Source: Anaerostipes sp. (GTDB lineage Bacteria > Bacillota > Clostridia > Lachnospirales > Lachnospiraceae). Taken from it: 38,352 nucleotides of DNA. The notes under the pieces are model-generated. The model did no database searches. It saw only the letters and a program-made list of their open reading frames with translations, and had not been told where the DNA came from. The DNA lies in the NCBI RefSeq assembly GCF_018381315.1, contig NZ_JAGZSD010000026.1:1-38352 (forward strand). The letters are read 5' to 3'. Every line of letters starts with the position of its first letter. The stretch's first letter is position 1. Shown here one piece after another: positions 24,043 to 32,562 of this stretch. A program made the position numbers and the translations under genes.

Positions 24043-25494
24043 TTAGCCTTCCAACGCTTTTAATTCCTTCAATGTTTTTTCGTACCACTGATCAAAATTC
24101 TTGTCCGTATTATATTTTGCCACGGCCGCATCATAGGACATACCGTTCTTTATGGCTTTTTCCACAGCCTTTCTGTCCTGATCCGCTTTGTCTGACAAAC
24201 AATATTCTAAAATGTTTCTGATCTGGCTTCCGTTCTTTGCCGCCTTAGGTGTATACATTTTATTGCTGTTAACCGTATTGACTGCCGTCTTGACCGTATC
24301 TTTGATGTCTTCATTTTTTTCATCTTTCATTGCATCCTCTACAGCCTTTTCTTTGTTGGCCTCTTTCTTCACCGGCAAATAGCTGGAGGAAGCTGCAAAC
24401 TCAAAGTTACGCTTTGACTCTGTAAACCATTTCAGGAACTGAACCGATGCATATACCTCTTTGTCTGAGGATTTGGTTACAACCATGCCTGCACCCTGCT
24501 GTACTGCATAATCCTCACCATCTGCAAACTTCGGAACTTCATAGGATTTAACCTGGATTTTATAATTTTTCTTATCATTTACTGTGACAGCTTTCGGATA
24601 GTATGCCGCTCCTGAACTGGATCCGGTAAATGCAATCAAGCTGCCCATCTTCATGTCATCACTTCTGTACCTGCCGCTGGCAGTAAAATATCCTTTGATG
24701 TACGGTACATAGTAATTATCCCATAGTTTTCTTACGGCTTTTTTATCAAAATTAATGGTGCACTTTCCATCTTTGATCGTCAAAAGATCCACACCCTGCT
24801 GCTTGGCACCCACAAAGAAATAATTGGCCATGGCATCTCTTCCGTAAAAAGCTTTTCCGTCATTGGGCTCTTTCGTTGCCTTGTCCGTCCATTTATAATA
24901 CTTTTCGGCAGTATCTGCCAGGCCTTCAATGGTACTCAAATCAGAAATCTTGGCACCGGTTGCCTTGGCAAATTTATCCCAGTCTGTCTGGTTTACCGCA
25001 AGAACCTCCGTAGCTTTTGCCACAGGGAATATCTTTAATTCTCCTTTTTTAGAGAGTTCTCCTTCTTCAATGTAGTTGTCTACATATTCGCCGATCTCAG
25101 ACTTTGTGAGGTATTCGTTTAAATCTGCAACCAGACCAAGTTTATTTACCTGATATGCTGTGTCTGCATATGCCGCAAAAATATTCGGCATTTCGCTTGC
25201 ACCTGCTTTTTTGTTAGCAGAATTAAGCACGGTTTTTTCCAGGTCGTAAACATTCCCCTGGGCATAAGTCTCTACATATATACCCTGATCCTTGCCTTCC
25301 GAATTATTAAACTGTGCTACCAGCTTTTCAAATGCTTCCTGCTGTGCTCCATTGTAATAATGCCAGACAGAAATAACTGTTGGACTGTCCTTATCCAGTT
25401 CCACCGTCTTTGCCTCTTCCTTTTTTGCCCCGCATCCTGCCAGCAGCGAAACTGCCATCAGACAGGCAAGAAAATAAACCGCTATTTTTTTCAT
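24043..25494 (-). CDS. Extracellular sugar-type solute-binding lipoprotein
   Basis: A 483-residue ABC-type carbohydrate-binding protein (family 1). The N-terminus is a lipoprotein signal: positive start, hydrophobic core and lipobox LAGC with Cys21 as the lipidated residue. The mature part has the ISVWHYYNGAQQEAFEKLVAQFN opening typical of sugar-binding proteins, and GAGMVVTKSSDKE and QFLKWFTES towards the C-terminus. ATG follows AGGGGGA. No ABC permease or ATPase gene lies nearby. The only partner is the GGDEF-EAL membrane protein 19 bases downstream, so a sensory role is more likely than transport. Confidence 0.88.
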   Translation of the reverse strand: MKKIAVYFLACLMAVSLLAGCGAKKEEAKTVELDKDSPTVISVWHYYNGAQQEAFEKLVAQFNNSEGKDQGIYVETYAQGNVYDLEKTVLNSANKKAGASEMPNIFAAYADTAYQVNKLGLVADLNEYLTKSEIGEYVDNYIEEGELSKKGELKIFPVAKATEVLAVNQTDWDKFAKATGAKISDLSTIEGLADTAEKYYKWTDKATKEPNDGKAFYGRDAMANYFFVGAKQQGVDLLTIKDGKCTINFDKKAVRKLWDNYYVPYIKGYFTASGRYRSDDMKMGSLIAFTGSSSGAAYYPKAVTVNDKKNYKIQVKSYEVPKFADGEDYAVQQGAGMVVTKSSDKEVYASVQFLKWFTESKRNFEFAASSSYLPVKKEANKEKAVEDAMKDEKNEDIKDTVKTAVNTVNSNKMYTPKAAKNGSQIRNILEYCLSDKADQDRKAVEKAIKNGMSYDAAVAKYNTDKNFDQWYEKTLKELKALEG

Positions 25495-25581
25495 AACATT
25501 TCCCCCTAAAAAAATTATTATCAGCTCCTGTAAAAATATAATATAAGAATACCATATTTAACCGAAAACATCAAAAAAATT

Positions 25582-25609
25582 GGCAGCCAAACTTTTTGGT
25601 CTGGCTGCC
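25582..25609 (-). terminator. Terminator of pdxS-pdxT-maf
   Basis: Stem of 11 bp with one mismatch (25582-25592 with 25599-25609). On the minus strand it is followed by a seven-T run, right after the maf stop at 25613. Confidence 0.85.
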
Positions 25610-25612
25610 CGT

Positions 25613-26173
25613 CTAAATATCCCAATTCTTTAACTCTTGAAGGAATCTGGCAATGGGAAATCCTACTACATTATAGTAATCTCCTTCGATGCCCCGGATA
25701 AAACCAGCTGCCTTTCCCTGTATCCCATAGGCCCCTGCCTTATCCATCGGTTCTCCTGTTTTGATATACTCTTTGATCTCATCCTCTGAAAGGGGATAAA
25801 ACTGTACAGAGGTCTCCTGGCAGAAAACCTTTTTCTGCCCGTTTAAGATACAGGCAACTCCAGTACACACCTGATGCCTGCCGCCGCTCAGCATCCGGAG
25901 CATCCGGGCAGCATCTTCCTCATCTTTTGGCTTTCCGAGAATCTTTCCGTCCTTGACCACCACAGTGTCTGCCCCTGTCACCAAACAGCCGCTGTCTGTC
26001 TGGCCTGCAATATCTTCCGCTTTCAAAAGTGCCAGTTCCATTACTGCCTCTTTCGGATCCTGCTTTGTAATCACTTCTTCTTTTCTGCTCGGGATCACTG
26101 AGAATTCCAGCCCTACCTGCTGCCATATTTCCCTGCGTCTCGGAGAACCTGATGCCAATATCAATGTTTTCAT
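25613..26173 (-). CDS. maf: Maf family nucleoside triphosphate pyrophosphatase
   Basis: A 186-residue Maf protein, which hydrolyses non-canonical or modified nucleoside triphosphates such as dTTP or UTP analogues; Bacillus Maf affects septation. Diagnostic features are the N-terminal LASGSPRRREI, the TGADTVVV and ILGKPKD core, SGGRHQVCTGV, and the C-terminal KAGAYGIQGKAAGFI and GDYYNVVGFPI. ATG follows AAGGAGA. It lies 66 bases downstream of pdxT, so it may be co-transcribed, and is closed by an intrinsic terminator. Confidence 0.95.
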   Translation of the reverse strand: MKTLILASGSPRRREIWQQVGLEFSVIPSRKEEVITKQDPKEAVMELALLKAEDIAGQTDSGCLVTGADTVVVKDGKILGKPKDEEDAARMLRMLSGGRHQVCTGVACILNGQKKVFCQETSVQFYPLSEDEIKEYIKTGEPMDKAGAYGIQGKAAGFIRGIEGDYYNVVGFPIARFLQELKNWDI

Positions 26174-26239
26174 TTTCTTCTCCTTCTTTTGAATTATAGA
26201 TAAAAGTATTATAATTCAGCGGAAACTGTTTGTCGACTT

Positions 26240-26812
26240 TCAGGTTCTCTCTGCCATATTAAGAAAATATTGATGGACTGTATTGTCATCATCCAGTTCA
26301 GGGTGAAAGGCCGTCACAAGCTGATTTCCCTGCCTGGCTGCCACAATGTGTCCATTGACAGAAGAAAGGATGCTCACACCTTCTCCGGCCGTTTGAATAT
26401 AGGGCGCACGGATAAATGTCATAGGCACTTCTTTCTTTTCTCCAAAATTCTCTTTCGTACAGAAGCTTCCAAGCTGACGGCCGTATGCGTTCCTTCTGGC
26501 CGTGATATTCATAGTCCCCAGATGAGGTGTTTCCTGCCCCATGACTTTTTGTGCCATAAGGATCAGCCCGGCACAGGTGCCGAATGCAGGCAGTCCTCCA
26601 GCAATCATGTCTTTCAGCGGTTCCGTCATATCCAGTTCTGAAAGAAGCTTTCCCATGACTGTGCTCTCTCCTCCGGGCAGGATCATTCCGTCCATCTGTC
26701 TGTGCAGATCTTTTCCGGAGCGGATCTCAAAGCTTTCTGCTCCCAGCGCTTCTATCTTTTCCCGGTGCTCTGCAAATGCACCCTGCAAAGCAAGTACTCC
26801 GATCCGCATCAT
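26240..26812 (-). CDS. pdxT: Pyridoxal 5'-phosphate synthase glutaminase subunit
   Basis: A 190-residue class I glutaminase that supplies ammonia to PdxS for PLP synthesis. Visible are IGVLALQGAFAEH at the start, MILPGGEST (44-51), the catalytic Cys80 in GTCAGL, and the His170/Glu172 pair in AFHPEL. The start overlaps the pdxS stop by four bases (ATGA), so the two are translationally coupled; either of two adjacent ATG codons could be used. Confidence 0.96.
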   Translation of the reverse strand: MMRIGVLALQGAFAEHREKIEALGAESFEIRSGKDLHRQMDGMILPGGESTVMGKLLSELDMTEPLKDMIAGGLPAFGTCAGLILMAQKVMGQETPHLGTMNITARRNAYGRQLGSFCTKENFGEKKEVPMTFIRAPYIQTAGEGVSILSSVNGHIVAARQGNQLVTAFHPELDDDNTVHQYFLNMAERT

Positions 26813-27684
26813 TTCCCTCTTTCTGCCATCAGCAGCTGTATCTCATCCTCATTGATGCCCACCATGGCTTCTCCGAGGCCGGAAGAAAGCTCAGCCAGCA
26901 AGTCCGGATCCTGAAAATTAGTCACAGCCTTTACTATGGCCCGGGCACGTTTCTGTGGATCACCCGATTTAAAAATACCGGAACCTACAAAAACTCCTTC
27001 TGCTCCCAGCTGCATCATCAAAGCAGCGTCCGCCGGGGTTGCCACGCCTCCCGCTGCAAAGTTCACCACAGGAAGTCTTCCGTCTCTGTGCACTTTTAAT
27101 ACCAGTTCATACGGCACTCCCAGCTTTTTTGCCTCATCAAACAGTTCATCCTCCGGCATGGATGCAATTCTTCTGATATCCCGGTTCATCATTCTCATAT
27201 GGCGCACAGCCTGAACGATATCTCCGGTGCCGGGCTCTCCTTTTGTCCGTATCATGGATGCTCCCTCATTGATCCTGCGCAGTGCTTCTGAAAGATCTTT
27301 TGCCCCGCAGACAAACGGTACTTTAAACTTTGTTTTATCTATGTGGTATACATCATCTGCAGGCGAGAGCACTTCACTCTCGTCAATATAGTCAATCTCT
27401 ATGGCCTCCAGTATTTGTGCTTCTGCAAAATGTCCGATCCTTACTTTTGCCATGACGGGAATAGACACTGCCTCCTGAATTCCCCGGATCATCTCCGGGT
27501 CACTCATTCTGGATACACCTCCTGCTGCACGGATATCCGCAGGTATCCGTTCCAAAGCCATGACAGCGCATGCACCGGCTTCCTCCGCCGTCTTCGCCTG
27601 ATCCGGAGTGGTCACATCCATGATGACGCCTCCCTTTAACATCTGAGCCAACTGTTTATTTAACTGGTAACGTTCATGATTCAT
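26809..27684 (-). CDS. pdxS: Pyridoxal 5'-phosphate synthase lyase subunit
   Basis: A 291-residue PdxS that forms PLP from ribose 5-phosphate, glyceraldehyde 3-phosphate and ammonia. Conserved features include Asp23 in GGVIMDVTTP, the Schiff-base Lys80 in PVMAKVRIGH, GTGDIVQAVRHMR, and AAGGVATPADAALMMQLGAEGVFVGSGIFKS near the C-terminus. I place the start at 27684, because the upstream in-frame ATG at 27699 overlaps the GGAGG site that serves this one. The gene has its own upstream region; a TGTCAA/ATTATA pair is present, but the spacing of 14 is short. Confidence 0.97.
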   Translation of the reverse strand: MNHERYQLNKQLAQMLKGGVIMDVTTPDQAKTAEEAGACAVMALERIPADIRAAGGVSRMSDPEMIRGIQEAVSIPVMAKVRIGHFAEAQILEAIEIDYIDESEVLSPADDVYHIDKTKFKVPFVCGAKDLSEALRRINEGASMIRTKGEPGTGDIVQAVRHMRMMNRDIRRIASMPEDELFDEAKKLGVPYELVLKVHRDGRLPVVNFAAGGVATPADAALMMQLGAEGVFVGSGIFKSGDPQKRARAIVKAVTNFQDPDLLAELSSGLGEAMVGINEDEIQLLMAERGK

Positions 27685-27823
27685 TGCTGTTTCCTCCAAA
27701 TTTATGTAATATAAGTTCTTGTATCAGCCTGATATAGTAATTCATTATACATTTTATTGGCATTGTCAAAACATCCAGTTTTTAATATTTTATTAGTGCC
27801 AGATCTGTTTTGGCAAAACAAAA

Positions 27824-27848
27824 AAAATCTCCGGTAACCGGAGATTTT
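27824..27848 (-). terminator. Terminator of the glycine/alanine symporter gene
   Basis: An 11-bp stem (27824-27834 with 27838-27848) has a three-base loop. Read on the minus strand it is followed by a long T run, downstream of the AGCS stop at 27876. Confidence 0.88.
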
Positions 27849-27875
27849 CTTATCTTTTTCATATATATAACTATT

Positions 27876-29327
27876 TTACTCTGCTGCCTGTTCACATTCT
27901 GCACCAGACACACCATTTTCTTTCTCATATTTCAGTTTGGCAAAGTAGGCTTTTGTCTCTGCTATCACTACCGGACTTAGCGCCGCCAGTGCGATCAGGT
28001 TCGGAAGAGCCATCAGCGCATTGAAAATATCTGCAATCTTCCAAACCGCTTCCACCGTCATAAACGGACCGATAAAGACGGCCAGGATATACAAATACCG
28101 GTATCCCAATACAATCTTCATTTTCCCGTTGGTGAGATATTCTAGACAACGTTCTCCATAATAATTCCACCCAAGAATCGTTGTAAACGCAAAGAATACC
28201 AGACAAAGCATTAAAATAAAGGACGGCACAATTGGAGGAAACGGCATTCCCATCTGGAATGCTTTTGTAGTCACCGCAACACCCTCCAGGCCTGCATTCC
28301 ACGTGCCGGAAATAACAATACTGAGGCCTGTCATCGTACAGATCACAATAGTATCAATAAAAGTACCGGTCATGGAAACCAGACCCTGGCGCACCGGTTC
28401 TTTTGTCTGGGCAGCTGCCGCTGCAATCGGGGCACTTCCCAGACCTGCCTCATTGGAAAAAATACCCCGGGCAATACCGGACTGCATGGCAGCCAGCATA
28501 GTCCCCAAAGCTCCTCCTGCCATTGCCTTTACCCCAAACGCACTTTTTACCACAAGCACTACAGCCGCCGGCACCGCCTGTATGTTGAAAATAATAACAC
28601 TCAGGGCAGCCAGTACGTAGGCAACTGCCATAAAAGGCACTACAACCTGGGAAACTGCCGCGATTCTTTTAATTCCCCCTAAGACAACTGCTGCCACACA
28701 GACAGTGATAATCACGCTGGCAACCAGAACCATATAGGAATAATCCTTGCCGAACAGATGAATCATATGGACATTGTCCGGATCAAAAAAGTTTTTCACT
28801 GCACCGGAGATACCATTTACCTGGGTAAAGGTACCGATTCCGAATAAACCGACCCCTGCGCCAAAAAATGCAAAGATCTTAGCCAGCGGCCTCCAGCGGC
28901 GTCCCATTCCGTTTTCTATGTAATAAAAAGGTCCTCCCAGAACATGGCCTTTTTCATCGATGGTACGGTATTTAATAGCTAAAAGTCCCTCCGCATATTT
29001 CGTTGCCATGCCAAAAAACGCAGCCAGAATCATCCAGAACAAAGCTCCCGGTCCTCCTGCACAGAGCGCCGTTGCCACCCCGACAATATTTCCGGTTCCG
29101 ATGGTAGCAGAAAGCGCTGTACAAAGTGCCCCGAAGCTGGTTACTTCCCCGGAACCCCCGTCTTCATTTTTCACCATATATTTTAATGCTTTCGGCAGAT
29201 GCCTGATCTGTAAAAGCCCCAGCCTAACGGTAAGATAGATTCCTACAGCTAAGATCAGTACGATCAGCGGGATCCCCCACACCACATCGTCAAACCAGAT
29301 AATAAAATCGTTTAATTGTGATAACAT
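27876..29327 (-). CDS. Sodium:alanine (glycine) symporter, AGCS family
   Basis: A 483-residue AGCS family transporter importing alanine or glycine with Na+. It has about ten hydrophobic helices and the family signatures GPGALFWMILAAFFGMATKYAEGLLA, the N-terminal TALSATIGTGNIVGVATA, and GIARGIFSNEAGLGSAPIAAAAA. ATG 29327 follows GAGGAGAAG. The leader carries a glycine riboswitch and a terminator, so glycine is likely the physiological substrate and ligand. No other gene shares this transcript; a terminator follows at once. Confidence 0.95.
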   Translation of the reverse strand: MLSQLNDFIIWFDDVVWGIPLIVLILAVGIYLTVRLGLLQIRHLPKALKYMVKNEDGGSGEVTSFGALCTALSATIGTGNIVGVATALCAGGPGALFWMILAAFFGMATKYAEGLLAIKYRTIDEKGHVLGGPFYYIENGMGRRWRPLAKIFAFFGAGVGLFGIGTFTQVNGISGAVKNFFDPDNVHMIHLFGKDYSYMVLVASVIITVCVAAVVLGGIKRIAAVSQVVVPFMAVAYVLAALSVIIFNIQAVPAAVVLVVKSAFGVKAMAGGALGTMLAAMQSGIARGIFSNEAGLGSAPIAAAAAQTKEPVRQGLVSMTGTFIDTIVICTMTGLSIVISGTWNAGLEGVAVTTKAFQMGMPFPPIVPSFILMLCLVFFAFTTILGWNYYGERCLEYLTNGKMKIVLGYRYLYILAVFIGPFMTVEAVWKIADIFNALMALPNLIALAALSPVVIAETKAYFAKLKYEKENGVSGAECEQAAE

Positions 29328-29374
29328 GAATTCTTCTCCTCTTTCGTTTCATAAATTTCTCTGCGCATTTGTGC

Positions 29375-29441
29375 GCATCCTGCACGGAGTGCTTTTTTGT
29401 TGCATATAAAATTCCTTCAGAATTCCATATGCAACAAAAAA
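29375..29441. repeat. Structured repeat, copy 1 (in the symporter leader)
   Basis: A 23-base string (29375-29397) identical to 37677-37699 is followed by a perfect 15-bp inverted repeat (29393-29407 with 29427-29441). Its loop, read on the minus strand, contains ATTCTGAAGGAATTT, also found in the loop of copy 2. The arms differ completely from those of copy 2 yet both pair perfectly. The A-rich arm overlaps the T run of the riboswitch terminator. Confidence 0.75.
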
Positions 29442-29462
29442 AAGCCAAACTGAAAGTTTGAC
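29436..29462 (-). terminator. Intrinsic terminator of the riboswitch expression platform
   Basis: On the minus strand an 8-bp stem (one GU pair) with a TTC loop at 29462-29444 is followed by eight T residues (29443-29436). It lies about 60 bases downstream of the glycine aptamer and upstream of the symporter gene, so it is the likely switching element. Confidence 0.75.
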
Positions 29463-29518
29463 CTAAGAAAGAGTAAGCGCATATAAGGCACGCATCGGGC
29501 ATGCCGCATCTTTATTAT

Positions 29519-29598
29519 GCTCTGTCCTTTTGCCTGAGAGATAAACAGCGGACGCTGTCGTACACCTTCGGCGCTCTTTCTTTGAGACTCTCCAGAGT
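29519..29598 (-). ncRNA. Glycine riboswitch (single aptamer)
   Basis: On the minus strand the segment shows the glycine aptamer signature in order: CTCTGGAGAG, then GCGCCGAAGGTG, then CTCTCAGGCAAAAGGACAGAG-like closing sequence forming P1 with the start. These are the conserved core elements of the glycine class. Only one aptamer is visible. It lies in the leader of the sodium:alanine symporter, with a transcription terminator (29436-29462) downstream. Whether glycine turns the gene on or off cannot be told by eye. Confidence 0.93.
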
Positions 29599-29623
29599 GC
29601 ATGTAGCCTGTACATACGTTAAG

Positions 29624-29652
29624 ATATTAACACAGCTGTTTTGCAATGGCAA
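29624..29652 (-). promoter_or_regulatory. Promoter of the riboswitch-symporter transcript
   Basis: On the minus strand TTGCCA (29652-29647), a 17-base spacer and TAATAT (29629-29624). The predicted start lies just upstream of the aptamer, which gives an approximately 290-base leader. Confidence 0.65.
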
Positions 29653-29726
29653 GAATTTCTTGCCTTGCATCTGAGAAAAAAATACCTTAACATAAATTCA
29701 GAATAAAAATGAAAAGGAGTTTTCAC

Positions 29727-30254
29727 ATGGAACACATGATTCATGAAATCAAACCTGTTTTTAACCACGAATCAAAGATCCTGATTCTCGGGAGTTTCCC
29801 TTCCGTAAAATCAAGGGAAGGGCAGTTCTTTTATCATCATCCCCAGAACCGGTTTTGGAAAGTACTTGCCGCCTCTCTCTGCCAGCCTGTTCCTGCAACA
29901 GTTGAGGAAAAAACCATTTTTCTGCTTTCTAACCACATCGCCGTATGGGATGTGATCGCATCCTGTGATATCCAAGGCTCCAGCGACAGCTCCATCCGCA
30001 ACGTGACTCCCAACGATCTGACCAATCTGCTCGCTGTTGCACCGATACGCACCATCTATACCAACGGCGGGACTTCACACAAGCTGTTTCAGAAATATAT
30101 GGAACCAAATCTAAAACGGGAAGCTGTAAAACTGCCTTCCACGAGCCCTGCCAATGCATCCTGGTCTCTGGAACGCCTGATCGGTGTATGGGGCCCGGCT
30201 CTTTGCAAAGGTTTATTTCCCGGTGAAACGGACCGTAATTTCACAGACCTCTGA
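29727..30254 (+). CDS. DNA-deoxyinosine (hypoxanthine-type) glycosylase, uracil-DNA glycosylase superfamily
   Basis: A 175-residue protein of the uracil-DNA glycosylase superfamily, most like the hypoxanthine-DNA glycosylase group, which removes deaminated bases. Marks are the N-terminal ILGSFPSVKSREGQFFYHHPQNRFWKVL segment and the C-terminal LPSTSPANASWS. The start at 29727 is chosen because AAAGGAG (29713-29719) lies seven bases upstream, rather than 29709. The 3' end overlaps the convergent metallophosphoesterase gene by 42 bases. I am confident of the superfamily; the exact base specificity is inferred. Confidence 0.87.
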   Translation: MEHMIHEIKPVFNHESKILILGSFPSVKSREGQFFYHHPQNRFWKVLAASLCQPVPATVEEKTIFLLSNHIAVWDVIASCDIQGSSDSSIRNVTPNDLTNLLAVAPIRTIYTNGGTSHKLFQKYMEPNLKREAVKLPSTSPANASWSLERLIGVWGPALCKGLFPGETDRNFTDL

Positions 30255-31394
30255 TTTGGTTCCCACCCGCATCGGCGGTCCCCAGACTCCTGCACCGGAG
30301 GTAACAACTGAGTTCATATTTCCGATCTTCTTATATCCGCAGGAATTCTCCCACATGAGGGCTGTCATCAGATTTCCGGGAAAGATTTGTCCGTCATGGG
30401 TATGTCCGGATAAGTCCAGATCAGCCCCTTCCCCTGCCAGCACCTCCAGCTCTTTCGGTTCATGGTCCATGACAATGACCGGCTTACTCAGATCGCAGCC
30501 TTTCAGAAGTTCTTTGGGGCTCTTTCGTTCACTTCCCATTTTTCTTGTCTTAGACGGGTCCTTTCTTCCTGCAAGGTAAAAACTTTCCCCTATCAGGATC
30601 GTTTTGTCATCCAGAATCTTGACACCCGCACGGGTTAGAAATTCCCTCATCTGCCTGTCATCAGAATTTTGCTTCTTTGTGCCAAATGTAAACCCGCCGA
30701 GGATCTTTTCATTGATGTCATGGTTTCCCCAGCACGCATATGTCCCATAGGTGCTGTTTATCTTCGCCAGTTCTTTGATGATCTTTTCAGGATTCTTTAC
30801 CGCCCGGTATTCATTATCAAAAATATCCCCTGCGATACAGACTAAATCCGGTTTCCCTTCATTTGTTTTTTCCACAATCTTCCGGACTTGTGCAAGTCCG
30901 CTGTTATAACCCAGATGCAGATCCGCAATCAAAACAATCTTCAGACTCTTCTTTCCCGGAAGACTTTTTTCCACCTTCACCTGATAACTGGTAGTATAAA
31001 CATGCCTTGCATGGATACTGCCATAAACAGTAAAGGCAAAAACAGCTGCCAGAATAACAGCACCTGCTGCAAAGGAAATCTTTGAATTCTTTCTATCACC
31101 TTTTTTTACACAGAGAAGTCCGACCAAGTCCGCAGCAGCAGTGAGAGAAACTGCACAAAAGAAAATCCCAATCCAATAATTGCTGACTATTTTAAAAACC
31201 CTCTGGAGCTGGGACTGGGGCAGCAAAAATGCTGTCAGCAGAGAAGTAGCCGCAGTCCAGTATGTAACCTCATATGCAAAACGGACTTTCCGCAGTTTGA
31301 ATGGCCTGGCATATACTTTAAGCCAGGCAAGACTTCTTTTATTAAAATAATAGTTCAGCAATAAATAAAACGGCGCCAATATCACTGCCAGCAT
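30213..31394 (-). CDS. Membrane-anchored metallophosphoesterase
   Basis: A 393-residue calcineurin-like phosphoesterase with three or four N-terminal hydrophobic segments (about 1-15, 48-62, 70-95 and 107-125) and a C-terminal catalytic domain. All five metal motifs are present: ADLHLGY (about 160), CIAGDIFDN, WGNHDIN, VIVMDHEP and LDLSGHTHDGQIFPG. Such YkuE-type proteins dephosphorylate lipid or nucleotide substrates near the membrane. It is the last gene of the selenium/repair operon, 12 bases after the aminotransferase, and its 3' end overlaps the convergent glycosylase gene. Confidence 0.9.
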   Translation of the reverse strand: MLAVILAPFYLLLNYYFNKRSLAWLKVYARPFKLRKVRFAYEVTYWTAATSLLTAFLLPQSQLQRVFKIVSNYWIGIFFCAVSLTAAADLVGLLCVKKGDRKNSKISFAAGAVILAAVFAFTVYGSIHARHVYTTSYQVKVEKSLPGKKSLKIVLIADLHLGYNSGLAQVRKIVEKTNEGKPDLVCIAGDIFDNEYRAVKNPEKIIKELAKINSTYGTYACWGNHDINEKILGGFTFGTKKQNSDDRQMREFLTRAGVKILDDKTILIGESFYLAGRKDPSKTRKMGSERKSPKELLKGCDLSKPVIVMDHEPKELEVLAGEGADLDLSGHTHDGQIFPGNLMTALMWENSCGYKKIGNMNSVVTSGAGVWGPPMRVGTKSEVCEITVRFTGK

Positions 31395-31406
31395 ATGCCA
31401 TCACCC

Positions 31407-32543
31407 TCAACTTTCTTCCGCAATTTCCTTTACTGACTTCACTGCCTGCTCAGTCTGTTCTTCTGTATTAAAGCTGGAAAAACTAAACCGTACCATGCCC
31501 TGTTCTTCTGTGCCAAAGGCTTTATGCATCAAAGGAGCACAGTGTCCTCCTGACCGGGTGCAGATTCCATACTCTTCCATCAGACAGCTGCTCACTTCCC
31601 CCGAAGGTATATCTCTTATATTCAGGCTCACGATCGGCGCTCTCTGCTCTTTGGCAAAACTTCCATATACAGCTACTCCCGGGATCCGGACAACTTCCTC
31701 ATAAAACATTCCGGCCAGGCGAAGCTCTTTCTCTCTCAGATGATCCATACCCTGACGGTTAATGTAATCGATGCCTGCCCCCAGACCTGCAATCCCATGG
31801 CCGTTTAAAGTCCCGGCTTCTAAAACCTCCGGCATCTGTCCGGGCTGTTCTTTTTCAAAGGTTCTCATGCCGCTTCCTCCAACTTTCAAAGGATTCACGG
31901 CAAGTCCCCGGCGCACTGCCATGCCTCCGGTCCCCTGAGGGCCCAGCAGGCTTTTGTGGCCGGTAAAGCAGAAGACATCCACATGGTCCTTCAAAAGATC
32001 CACAGGAAAGATACCTGCTGTCTGTGCTCCGTCCACAATCATCAGTATTCCCCGCTCATGGGCAGCCTTTCCGATCCTGCGGATATCCGTCAGATTTCCG
32101 GTCAGATTGGATGCATGGGTGCAGACAACCGCTCTCGTATTTGGCCGGAACAGCTCTTTGATATGTTCCGGCCTGATCACGCCGAATGCATCACACTCTG
32201 CAATGGAAAGCTCAACTCCCTGCTGTTCCATCCGGTATAAAGGCCTCAGGACACTGTTGTGCTCCAGCACCGTAGTTACCACATGATCCCCGGGAGAGAG
32301 CAGTCCGCAGACAGCTGTATTCAGACTCTCCGTAACATTGGAAGAAAAAGCGATCTGAGAAGGTCCGCAGCCGAACATTTCCCCCAGCTTTTCCCTCACT
32401 TCAAATATTGTTCTGGAAGCATCCAGAGCGGCGTCATGCATCCCTCTGGAACTGTTGCCCATATGCCGGACAGCGTCTGCCACCGCAAGAGCCACAGAAT
32501 CCGGACGGTAATAACTGGTAGCCGCACTGTCAAAATAAATCAT
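31407..32543 (-). CDS. Class V aminotransferase-fold protein, cysteine desulfurase/selenocysteine lyase-like
   Basis: A 378-residue PLP enzyme. The PLP lysine is Lys197 in FTGHKSLLGPQG; DGAQTAG (171-177) and HNS (95-97) fit the cofactor pocket, and a catalytic-type Cys335 lies in RSGGHCAPLMH as in SufS/CsdB. It starts 19 bases after yedF with a GGGAGGT site. The company of SelD and YedF suggests it mobilises selenium or sulfur from selenocysteine or cysteine for selenophosphate synthesis. It is often annotated simply as aminotransferase class V. Confidence 0.88.
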   Translation of the reverse strand: MIYFDSAATSYYRPDSVALAVADAVRHMGNSSRGMHDAALDASRTIFEVREKLGEMFGCGPSQIAFSSNVTESLNTAVCGLLSPGDHVVTTVLEHNSVLRPLYRMEQQGVELSIAECDAFGVIRPEHIKELFRPNTRAVVCTHASNLTGNLTDIRRIGKAAHERGILMIVDGAQTAGIFPVDLLKDHVDVFCFTGHKSLLGPQGTGGMAVRRGLAVNPLKVGGSGMRTFEKEQPGQMPEVLEAGTLNGHGIAGLGAGIDYINRQGMDHLREKELRLAGMFYEEVVRIPGVAVYGSFAKEQRAPIVSLNIRDIPSGEVSSCLMEEYGICTRSGGHCAPLMHKAFGTEEQGMVRFSFSSFNTEEQTEQAVKSVKEIAEES

Positions 32544-32562
32544 AATTACCTCCCAAAACGAT

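Noticed and set aside
27744..27769. pdxS promoter TTGACA/TATAAT
   Set aside because: The two hexamers are only 14 bases apart, too short for a confident call.
29440..29520. A second glycine aptamer downstream of the first
   Set aside because: The conserved GCGCCGAAGG and AAAGGACAGAG elements occur once only; the downstream sequence is a terminator.
29290..29602. Two minus-strand ORFs across the symporter leader
   Set aside because: They cover the glycine riboswitch, terminator and repeat, which explain the sequence better.
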